47,069 nt of DNA from contig DDTN01000038.1 in the NCBI GenBank assembly GCA_002344355.1, forward strand, positions 1 to 47,069. Reading direction: 5' to 3'. Source of the DNA: Proteobacteria bacterium UBA2363. Lineage in GTDB: Bacteria; Pseudomonadota; Gammaproteobacteria; Xanthomonadales; UBA2363. This document shows, in pieces, positions 26,160-32,481 of this stretch (positions are counted from its first letter, which is position 1; each line of letters begins with the position of its first letter). The notes below the pieces were generated by a model. It did not search any database. It was not told where the DNA came from and was given only the letters and a program-made list of their open reading frames with translations. The position numbers were made by a program, and so were the translations under genes.

Positions 26160-26577
26160 GCGCCACGGTCGGCCGCGGCCCGCGACCGCCGCGGCAGGGA
26201 CGCACCCCTGCGCGGACGTTGCCCCGCGCGCGCCGGGCAGCGGTCGCCCGCGCCTGCGCCGCCGTCGGGCGGGTTGGGGCCACCACCACGGCGTCGCCGG
26301 GCGGTTGCGACGGGCGACCTTGCGGCCGCGGGGCCTGCGCCGGGCGTCGACGAGGGGCCGCGTAGCGGCCCTCGCCGCCGGCGGCACGCTGGTCGGGCAG
26401 GTGGATCCGGTCGCGGCACGCTCGCCGCAACCGGTGGTGGGGCGGGGGAGGCGCCGCAGTGGCGCTGACCGGGACTTCAACGAGGACCGCGGCCGCCCCG
26501 CGCGCGGCGGGCGGGGCGGTGCGGGCCGGGGACGGCCCGCGGACGGGGCGCGGGGCGTGCCCGCGCCCCGGCCAGGC
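26160..26577. other. 418-bp gene-free convergent region
   Basis: This GC-rich stretch lies between the convergent TonB receptor and azurin genes. The open frames across it are continuations or shadows with no recognisable protein. It holds several hairpins: near 26352-26374 (GGGCCGC / GCGGCCC with a GTA loop), 26521-26540 (8-bp stem, GGGA loop) and 26544-26570 (listed as the azurin terminator). I see nothing else. Confidence 0.6.
26544..26570 (-). terminator. Azurin terminator hairpin
   Basis: A perfect 11-bp stem (CGGGGCGCGGG with its complement) and 5-nt loop begin 7 bp past the azurin stop codon, with a second 8-bp hairpin directly behind. No T-tract follows. Confidence 0.55.
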
Positions 26578-27039
26578 TCACGGCGTGACCGTGAGCTCGC
26601 CCTTCATGATCGCCCAGTGGCCCGGGAACGAGCAGAAGAACATGTAGGCGGTGCCGGCGGTCAGCCGGCTGCCCGGGAAGGTCGCCGAGATCTGCTCGCC
26701 GCCGCCGATGATCTGCGTGTAGCCGACGACGCGGGCATCGTCCTGCGGCACGTAGTGGTTGGCCGGGCCGGCCTTGACGCCGTCCTGGGCGACGCCCTGC
26801 CAGACGTCGCTGGCGGCGATCACCACGTTGTGGCCCATTGCGGTGGCCGGCAGGCGGCCGGTGTGGCGCAGGTTGATGGTGATCTCGGGACAGGACGCCG
26901 ACACGGTCAGCGCCGTCTTGTCGAACTTCATGGCGTCGTCGGAATCGAGGTCGATGGTGCAGTTGTCGGCCTGGGCGACGCCCGCGGCGAGCAGCAGGGC
27001 GGCGGCGAGGGCGGCACGGTGGAGGGAGGCGGATGCCAT
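26578..27039 (-). CDS. azu: Azurin (blue copper protein)
   Basis: Periplasmic type 1 copper protein, 153 residues with a signal peptide cleaved after VAQA (residue 24). The mature part starts DNCTIDLDSDDAMKFD. Copper ligands are His70 (GHNVV), Cys136 and His141 in FFCSFPGHW, and axial Met145 (IMKGEL). The pair Cys27/Cys50 matches the conserved disulfide. Azurin carries electrons from the bc1 complex or cytochromes to NirS in pseudomonads, and the nearby nirS makes that role likely here. AGGAG precedes the ATG. It has its own Fnr-type promoter overlapping the end of the upstream gene, and a terminator directly behind it. Confidence 0.95.
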   Translation of the reverse strand: MASASLHRAALAAALLLAAGVAQADNCTIDLDSDDAMKFDKTALTVSASCPEITINLRHTGRLPATAMGHNVVIAASDVWQGVAQDGVKAGPANHYVPQDDARVVGYTQIIGGGEQISATFPGSRLTAGTAYMFFCSFPGHWAIMKGELTVTP

Positions 27040-27079
27040 GGTGGTCTCCTGGGTGGGATGGGGAATTCGCAACGGGGCC

Positions 27080-27121
27080 AGTGTCGCCGGCGCACCCGGA
27101 ACCGGCACTGACCTGGGTCAG
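27080..27121 (-). promoter_or_regulatory. Fnr/Dnr-type promoter of azurin
   Basis: CTGACCCAGGTCAG (27108-27121, azurin direction) has perfect 6-bp arms. The -10-like GACACT (27080-27085) is centred 32 bp downstream. The predicted start near 27073 leaves a 34-nt leader with AGGAG. The box includes the stop codon of the upstream DUF454 gene. Confidence 0.7.
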
Positions 27122-27564
27122 CGGCGGCGCGCCGGTGCCGTGGGCAGGCGCAGCAGGAACACGGTGACCGCGGCCGCGACCGCCAGCAGCAGCCAGCGCA
27201 CCCCGGCGACCGGGACCGTCAGGGTGGCGGTCAGTCCGATGCTTGGCCACAGCAGCGCCAGCGCCACGCACTTGGCGGCCAGCGGCACGCCGCGGCCGGC
27301 CTGCCAGTCGGCCAGCACCGGGCCGAGCAGGGGCGTCGCCAGCAGCCAGCGGTGGCAGCGCGGCGAGCTGCGTGCGAAGCAGCCGGCGGCGAGCAGGGCG
27401 AATGGCGTGGTCGGCAGCAGCGGCAGCAGGGCACCCAGGGCCGCCAGCGCCGCGGCCAGCCAGCCGGTGCCCAGCAGCAGCCAGCGGCCCAGCGCATGGG
27501 CCGGCCGCAGGCGCGCGACCGGCATCGCCGGAGGCGGTCCGGGCCGCCGGCGCCGCGCGGCCAT
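27118..27564 (-). CDS. YbaN-family (DUF454) inner-membrane protein
   Basis: 148 residues, with an Arg/Pro-rich N-terminus, then GTGWLAAALAALGALLPLLPTTPFALLAAGCFARSSPRCHRWLL, the hallmark of the DUF454/YbaN family, and two more hydrophobic segments near the C-terminus. Family function is unknown; some members neighbour haem or iron genes. The ATG at 27564 starts 3 bp after the stop of the cds1-like gene, so the two form an operon. An internal ATG at residue 14 (27525) would give the usual compact family length. Its stop codon lies inside the azurin operator. Confidence 0.8.
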   Translation of the reverse strand: MAARRRRPGPPPAMPVARLRPAHALGRWLLLGTGWLAAALAALGALLPLLPTTPFALLAAGCFARSSPRCHRWLLATPLLGPVLADWQAGRGVPLAAKCVALALLWPSIGLTATLTVPVAGVRWLLLAVAAAVTVFLLRLPTAPARRR

Positions 27565-27567
27565 CGC

Positions 27568-28677
27568 CTAGTCCAGCGGCGCCGGGGCGCCGCCCTGCTG
27601 AAGGGCGCGCTCCAGGCCGAGCCGCCAGGCGCCGTGGCCGGGCACGTGCGCCGCCAGCCAGGCGGCGTCGAAGACGGTCTCGGCGTGGCGCTCGCCGCGG
27701 TCGCACAGGAGGGTGACGATGCTGGCCGGGCGGCCCTGCGCGACGCACTCGGCGGCCAGCGCCAGGCAGGCCACCAGGTTGGTGCCCGAGGAGCTGCCCC
27801 AGCGCCGGCCCAGCGCCTGCGCCAGCACCGCGGCGCCGGCGCAGGAGGCGGCATCGTCGACCTCGATCACCCGGTCGACCACCTCGAATACGAAGCCGGG
27901 CTCGATGCGCGGGCGGCCGATGCCTTCGACCAGGCTGCAGCGACCGGTGGGCGGCCTGCCCTGCCAGCCGGCCGCGAAGGCGCCGCCGCGCGGTTCGGCC
28001 ACGCACAGGCGGCTTGGCAGGCTGCGGTAGCGCAGGTAGCGGCCGATGGTCGCCGAGGTGCCGCCGGTGCCGGCGCCGCAGACGATCCAGTCCGGCACCG
28101 GGTGCGGCTCGCCGGCGAGCTGGCCGAGGATCGATTCGGCGATGTTGTTGTTGCCCCGCCAGTCGGTGGCGCGCTCGGCCAGCCCGAACTGGTCGAGGAA
28201 ACAGCCGCCGATGTCGGAGGCCAGCGCGCAGGCCTGGGCCGCGCAGTCACTGCCCGGCACCACCAGGTGGCACTCGCCGCCGAGGGCGTCGATCTCGCGC
28301 AGCTTGCCCGGCGCGGTGCCTTCCGGCAGGACCGCGATGAAGCGCAGGCCGAGCAGCCGGGCGAACCATGCCTCCGAGATCGCGGTGCTGCCCGAGGAGG
28401 CATCGACCACCGCCTGGCCCTCGCGCAACCGGCCGTTGCACAGCGCATAGAGGAACAGCGAGCGGGCCAGCCGGTGCTTGAGGCTGCCGCTGGGATGGGT
28501 GGCCTCGTCCTTGAAGTAGAAGTCGATGCCGGGATAGCCGGGGAAGCGTGCGTGCAGCAGGTGCGTGTCGGCCGAGCGCGCCGCCTCGCGGGCCAGCGCG
28601 GCGACCGCGCCATGGACCCAGGCGTGGTCGCGCGCGGGGGCGACGGGGAGGGTGTCGGCTGGCAGGGCGTCGGGCAT
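27568..28677 (-). CDS. Cds1-like PLP-dependent enzyme of the cysteine synthase family
   Basis: 369-residue fold-type II PLP enzyme. The PLP lysine is Lys68 in THPSGSLKHRLARSLFLYAL. A substrate-binding SSGSTAISEA loop and a phosphate-binding GAGTGGTSATIGRYLRYR loop follow, and ERATDWRGNNNIAESI is present. This SLKHR/GNNNIAES subgroup differs from CysK/CysM (SVKDR) and resembles the cysteine desulfhydrase Cds1 described in mycobacteria, which releases H2S from L-cysteine. A cysteine- or O-acetylserine-linked reaction is likely; desulfhydrase activity is inferred from resemblance recalled from memory. It has its own Fnr-type promoter, no Shine-Dalgarno, and forms an operon with the YbaN-like gene. 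Confidence 0.8.
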   Translation of the reverse strand: MPDALPADTLPVAPARDHAWVHGAVAALAREAARSADTHLLHARFPGYPGIDFYFKDEATHPSGSLKHRLARSLFLYALCNGRLREGQAVVDASSGSTAISEAWFARLLGLRFIAVLPEGTAPGKLREIDALGGECHLVVPGSDCAAQACALASDIGGCFLDQFGLAERATDWRGNNNIAESILGQLAGEPHPVPDWIVCGAGTGGTSATIGRYLRYRSLPSRLCVAEPRGGAFAAGWQGRPPTGRCSLVEGIGRPRIEPGFVFEVVDRVIEVDDAASCAGAAVLAQALGRRWGSSSGTNLVACLALAAECVAQGRPASIVTLLCDRGERHAETVFDAAWLAAHVPGHGAWRLGLERALQQGGAPAPLD

Positions 28678-28683
28678 GTCGTC

Positions 28684-28725
28684 AGGGTGTCGGCGGGCCG
28701 GCGCGGCCGCCCTGACCCAGGTCAG
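28684..28725 (-). promoter_or_regulatory. Fnr/Dnr-type promoter of the cds1-like gene
   Basis: CTGACCTGGGTCAG (28712-28725, gene direction) has perfect 6-bp arms. CACCCT (28684-28689) lies at 32 bp, or GACACC (28686-28691) at 30 bp. The start point falls on or within about 2 nt of the ATG at 28677, predicting a leaderless transcript. The box overlaps the stop codon of the decarboxylase gene upstream. Confidence 0.6.
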
Positions 28726-30650
28726 GCCGCCGGCGCCGCCGCGGCCGGCGCCAGCATCGCGGCCAGGCCGGCCAGGTGGTCGAAGTAGCGGTCGATGTAG
28801 CTGATGCCGTTCTCCTCGTCGATGACGTAGGGATTCATCAGCGTGTGGCGCAGGATGACCAGGCGGTCGCCGTCCTCGGCACGGTCCAGGCTGGCCGGGT
28901 CGAGGTGCAGCGCGGCGAGCACGCGTCCGGTGTCGGCGCGGCCCAGAGCGTCGGGACGCAGGGTGGTGATCGAGCCGAAGAAGGCGCGCCCCTGGACCGG
29001 CGCCTCGGTGTCCGCGCGCAGGCGCTCGTAGAGCGCCCGCACGAAGCGGTTCATCGCGGCCACGTCGCGGTTCTGCCACGGGTTGAGGGCGACCGTCACC
29101 AGGTTGCTGTCCGGCTCGAACGGCACGCAGACGCGGACCTGCCCGGCCATGCGTTCGGCGAAGCGGTCGGCGGCGGCGCGGAACTGCCGGGCCGCGAACA
29201 CGCCCTGCGCGAGCAGGCGGCCGAAGTTGCGGTGGTCTAGCGGCAGCACCTGGTGGCTGACGTAGACGGCCGCCGCCGCGGCGCCGGACTTGCTGCCTTC
29301 CAGCAGATAGCGGCCGAGCTGGCGCGCCTGCACCGCCGGGTCGTCCGGGTCGCCGTCGAACACGTAGTCGGCGGCCTCGCCGAGCAGGGGCATGGCGCGA
29401 CGGTCGCGGGCGACGAAGGCGCCGGCGCCGTAGGGGATGTAGCCCAGCTTGTGCGGATCGACGGTCACCGAGTCGGCGCGGCCGATCGCCGCGTAGGCGG
29501 CGTGCACCGCCGGCGCCGGGAAGCCGTCGTGCTCGGCCTGCATCGCCGCCAGCGGGCGCAGGCCACCGTCCGGTTCGCGGAACAGGCTGGCCAGGTAGCC
29601 GCCCCAGGCGCCGTCGACGTGGACAGAGAAACCCAGGCCCAGGGCCGCCCAGCGATCGCGTGCGGCGACCACGCCGTCGACCGGGTCGACGGTGCCGAAC
29701 TCCGTGCTGCCCAGCACCGGCACGACCATGAGCACGTCCTGGCCGTGGCGGTGCAGGCGGGCCAGCACCGCGTCCAGGGCGGCGAGATCCAGGCGCATGC
29801 CGGTCTCCGGCACCGTCAGCAACTGGTCGCGGCCCAGCCCCAGCAGCTTGACGCCCTTGCTCCAGGAATAGTGGGCGGTGACCGGCGCCAGCACGACCGG
29901 TGCGGTCAGCGTCGGGTGCCTGGCGAGGAAGCCGGCGAGGCCGAGCTGTTCCAGGCGCTCGTTCTCCAGGCGCCCGCGCCAGCGCCGGCGTTCGGCCGGC
30001 GCCAACCCGCGCAGGAAGGCCTGCCACTGTGTCAGCAGGGCGATCGCGCGCGCCGGCGCGAGGTTGAAGGCGGCGCGGTCGTCGTCCGGCAGGCCCGGCA
30101 GCGGCGGCGCCGCGGCGCGCAGCGCGACCGGGAAGGCCTTCAGCGCCAGCGCCAGGCGCAGGCCCTGGAAGTTCGCCACGGTGCCGCCGGAGCACAGGTG
30201 GCCGTAGGCGCAGCCCGGCTGCGCCGGGTCGGCGTCGAAGCCCAGCATCCGCGCCAGCTGCAGGCCGGCCTTGAGTTCCAGGCCGATGGTGACCGGCGCG
30301 GCCTCCTCGCTGACGTTGTTCGGGTTGTAGGGCAGGGTCAGCCACCAGGCCGCCAGCCCCGGCAGCAGCAGGTCCGAGACCATGTGCCCCAGGTAGCGCG
30401 GGCTGTGGAAGGGCACCGAGCGCTTCAGCGCCGCCGACAGCGTGTGCAGTTCGCGGCGCATGCGCGCCTCGAAGGCCTGGAACGACGGCTGGCGGTCGGC
30501 GCCGGTCGGGATCGCCGGGGGGTCTTCGGGGTGCAGGTTGCGCCGCCAGTAGACGTGGTCACGCAGGAATTCGACGACCAGCTTCTCGAGCAGGGCGTCG
30601 TTCTCGCCGTAGGGCCCCAGGAAGCAGGGGTGCAGCAGCGGGTCGCTCAT
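28722..30650 (-). CDS. Group II PLP-dependent decarboxylase
   Basis: 642-residue fold-type I enzyme of the glutamate/tyrosine/aromatic amino-acid decarboxylase group. The PLP lysine is Lys401 in TVDPHKLGYIPYGAG, the cofactor-binding Asp is Asp346 in HVDGAWGG, and YGHLCSGGTVANFQGL forms the phosphate-binding turn. NPNNVSEEAAP and FHSPRYLGHM near the N-terminus are also family-typical. It would remove CO2 from an amino acid to give an amine; the substrate cannot be assigned, and tyrosine, glutamate, aspartate or another acid are possible. It overlaps the SirB2-like gene by 4 bp (ATGA) and belongs to the nnrS operon. Its stop codon lies in the operator of the cds1-like gene. Confidence 0.85.
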   Translation of the reverse strand: MSDPLLHPCFLGPYGENDALLEKLVVEFLRDHVYWRRNLHPEDPPAIPTGADRQPSFQAFEARMRRELHTLSAALKRSVPFHSPRYLGHMVSDLLLPGLAAWWLTLPYNPNNVSEEAAPVTIGLELKAGLQLARMLGFDADPAQPGCAYGHLCSGGTVANFQGLRLALALKAFPVALRAAAPPLPGLPDDDRAAFNLAPARAIALLTQWQAFLRGLAPAERRRWRGRLENERLEQLGLAGFLARHPTLTAPVVLAPVTAHYSWSKGVKLLGLGRDQLLTVPETGMRLDLAALDAVLARLHRHGQDVLMVVPVLGSTEFGTVDPVDGVVAARDRWAALGLGFSVHVDGAWGGYLASLFREPDGGLRPLAAMQAEHDGFPAPAVHAAYAAIGRADSVTVDPHKLGYIPYGAGAFVARDRRAMPLLGEAADYVFDGDPDDPAVQARQLGRYLLEGSKSGAAAAAVYVSHQVLPLDHRNFGRLLAQGVFAARQFRAAADRFAERMAGQVRVCVPFEPDSNLVTVALNPWQNRDVAAMNRFVRALYERLRADTEAPVQGRAFFGSITTLRPDALGRADTGRVLAALHLDPASLDRAEDGDRLVILRHTLMNPYVIDEENGISYIDRYFDHLAGLAAMLAPAAAAPAA

Positions 30651-31048
30651 GGGCGCAGCAGCAGCCAGGGGCCCAGCGGGTGGTGGGCGCGGGCGACCAG
30701 GTACATGCAGGCGAAGCAGGCCAGCGCGGCCAGCAACCAGGGCAGCCGGCGCCCCGGCGGCAGGGCCGCGGCCAGCGCCCGGTGGCCGATCGCCACATAG
30801 AGCACGAGCAGCCCAAGCTTGACGCTCAGCCAGTGGTTGGCGAACAGCTCGCGCGGCAGCACGACCAGCAGCATCAGGGCGGCGGTCAGCAGCACGCTGT
30901 CGATGCTCCAGCTCAGCCAGCGCACGGGGTCGCGGCGCGGCCAGCGCATGCCGGCCAGCATCGCGCTGCCGCGCAGCGCGAACAGGCCGACGCTGGCGAA
31001 CACCGCGGCGATGTGCACGGCCTTGATCTGCGGGTAGAACTCGATCAT
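30647..31048 (-). CDS. SirB2-family small membrane protein
   Basis: 133 residues with four hydrophobic segments: PQIKAVHIAAVFASVGLFALRG, SIDSVLLTAALMLLVVLP, HWLSVKLGLLVLYVAIGHRAL and LLAALACFACMYLVARAHH. The conserved His pattern and the LxxKLxxLxxYxxxGxxAL segment match the SirB2 family (Salmonella SirB2, biochemical role unknown). Histidines in helices 1 and 4 could bind haem or copper, but this is a guess. It begins 10 bp after nnrS and overlaps the decarboxylase start in ATGA, so the three genes form one operon. Confidence 0.75.
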   Translation of the reverse strand: MIEFYPQIKAVHIAAVFASVGLFALRGSAMLAGMRWPRRDPVRWLSWSIDSVLLTAALMLLVVLPRELFANHWLSVKLGLLVLYVAIGHRALAAALPPGRRLPWLLAALACFACMYLVARAHHPLGPWLLLRP

Positions 31049-31058
31049 CGCGGCGCAC

Positions 31059-32294
31059 TCAGCCGGGCGCGCCGTCGGCGCGCGGGGTCAGCCACAGGTA
31101 CAGCCCGCGCAGCACCCAGGGCACGAACGCGAGCAGCCAGGTCACGGCGGCCCAGGCCTGCCAGGCCCAGGTGTCGACCGCGAGCTCGGCGGCGATCCGC
31201 GCCACGGCGGTCAGCTGCACCATCGCGAACGCGAACCAGGCCACCGCCGGCATCCGCAGCGGCCGCCCCGAGTGGCCCTGGCTGACCCGGGTCACCATGG
31301 CCACCAGCAGCGAGCCGAAGAAGCCCACCGCCAGCGCGTGCACCGGCGCGCGGCCGAGCACGAACTCGCCGGTGAAGGCCATCACCAGCGACTGCGCCGT
31401 GTACAGCGCGAACGCCATCGGCAGCCAGGCCATGCCCAGGAAGAGCACGCGCAGCAGGCCGGGCATCGGCCCGGCCGGCCAGATGCGCAGCAACCAGCCC
31501 AGGCACAGCACGGTCAGCGGCAGGCTCGCCAGCCACAGCCAGGCGTAGGCGTGCGCCAGCTCCAGCGCCAGCAGGGCGGCGATCAGCAGCCACAGGGCGC
31601 CCAGCAGCCACAGCGGCTTCCAGGCGCGGTAGCCGGACAGCACGCAGCTGGCGAAGAACGGCAGCATGCGGTGCGCCACGGTCAGGTAGACCGGCAGCAG
31701 GAAGCCGAGCATGGCCAGCTTGAACGCGGCGAACGCCAGCAGGCCGTGCTGCTGCGCATGCAGCCAGGCGGCGAAGCAGAGCAGGCCGGCCAGCCCCAGC
31801 GACAGGGCCAGCAGCATGCTGCGCGCGTGCCAGTCGGGGGCGCGCGCCTGGCGCAGCACGCTGGCGAGCACCGCCAGGCCGGCGATCCAGCCGGCCAGGG
31901 TGGCCAGTACGCCCAGGTGCAGCAGGTGCGGATGGCCCCACAGGCCGGCCAGCACCAGCAACTGGCCGCCGAACAGGCCACCGCCGACCGGCACGTAGTG
32001 CCAGCGCGACAGCGGCGGCTGGCCCAGCCAGCGCGGGAACACGGTCAGCAGGAAGCCGAAGATGAAGGGCGTGAACACCTGGAAGCCCATCACCAGGGCG
32101 TGGCCCCAGCCGGCCGGCACCGGCGGCTGCGGCGGAGCCCAGAGCTGGAAGCGCAGGGCCAGCAGCCAGGCCGCCCACCAGGCCATGCCGGCCAGGACGT
32201 TGACGGCGCCGACCAGGAACAGCAGCCGGTGCGGTGCGGCGGTGAGCAGGGCCGGCAACGGCAGCGGCGGATCGAGGGAATGGGTGGTGGCCAT
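31059..32294 (-). CDS. nnrS: NnrS, haem-copper membrane protein for NO stress
   Basis: 411-residue polytopic membrane protein with about twelve hydrophobic segments. NnrS-family features are PHRLLFLVGAVNVLAGMAWW at the N-terminus, GWGHALVMGFQVFTPFIFGFLLTVFPRW, TVAHRMLPFF, APVHALAVGFFGSLLVAMVTRVSQGHSGRPL and several in-membrane histidines. NnrS proteins bind haem and copper and relieve nitrosative stress in Rhodobacter and Vibrio; they are regularly part of NO-responsive regulons. Here it leads an operon with a SirB2-like protein and a PLP decarboxylase under an Fnr-type promoter. The ATG at 32294 has no Shine-Dalgarno and is only about 1 nt from the predicted transcription start. Confidence 0.92.
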   Translation of the reverse strand: MATTHSLDPPLPLPALLTAAPHRLLFLVGAVNVLAGMAWWAAWLLALRFQLWAPPQPPVPAGWGHALVMGFQVFTPFIFGFLLTVFPRWLGQPPLSRWHYVPVGGGLFGGQLLVLAGLWGHPHLLHLGVLATLAGWIAGLAVLASVLRQARAPDWHARSMLLALSLGLAGLLCFAAWLHAQQHGLLAFAAFKLAMLGFLLPVYLTVAHRMLPFFASCVLSGYRAWKPLWLLGALWLLIAALLALELAHAYAWLWLASLPLTVLCLGWLLRIWPAGPMPGLLRVLFLGMAWLPMAFALYTAQSLVMAFTGEFVLGRAPVHALAVGFFGSLLVAMVTRVSQGHSGRPLRMPAVAWFAFAMVQLTAVARIAAELAVDTWAWQAWAAVTWLLAFVPWVLRGLYLWLTPRADGAPG

Positions 32295-32300
32295 GGCGGC

Positions 32301-32343
32301 AGTGTCGCCGGCGCGGCCGGGTGGCTGCCCTGATCCAGGTCAG
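32301..32343 (-). promoter_or_regulatory. Fnr/Dnr-type promoter of the nnrS operon
   Basis: CTGACCTGGATCAG (32330-32343, nnrS direction) is followed by GACACT (32301-32306), centred 33 bp away. The start point lies at about 32295, next to the ATG at 32294. Fifteen bases around the -10 (32300-32314) are identical to the azurin promoter. Confidence 0.7.
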
Positions 32344-32429
32344 CACTGCGCCGGGCGCGACGGCCCTGCAATGGCCGCGCCTGCGCCCCGGCACTCCGCT
32401 GCGCGGGGCTTGTGCCGCGTGGGCCCGTC

Positions 32430-32444
32430 GGCCGGGTACCGGCC
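32430..32444 (-). terminator. Possible terminator after the kinase gene
   Basis: A 6-bp stem (GGCCGG / CCGGCC, GTA loop) lies about 38 bp past the kinase stop codon. Nearer to the stop is a wider inverted repeat (ACCTGGC at 32449-32455 with GCCAGGT at 32474-32480) whose loop contains a run of eight G. Together they may insulate nnrS from kinase transcription. Confidence 0.35.
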
Positions 32445-32481
32445 CCGGACCTGGCATCGAGGGGGGGGCGGCCGCCAGGTG

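Noticed and set aside
26160..26577. Open frames crossing the TonB-azurin convergent region
   Set aside because: They are long only because stop codons are rare in GC-rich DNA; the translations are Arg/Pro/Gly-rich with no start signals and run through neighbouring genes in other frames.
27568..28677. Plain cysteine synthase CysK/CysM
   Set aside because: The PLP lysine motif is SLKHR rather than SVKDR, and the GNNNIAES block belongs to the Cds1-like subgroup, so a biosynthetic label would be misleading.
31282..31295. CTGACCCGGGTCAC, a seventh Fnr-like palindrome
   Set aside because: It lies inside the conserved VTRVSQG coding stretch of nnrS, far from any start codon, and has no suitably spaced -10. 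Coding constraint explains it.
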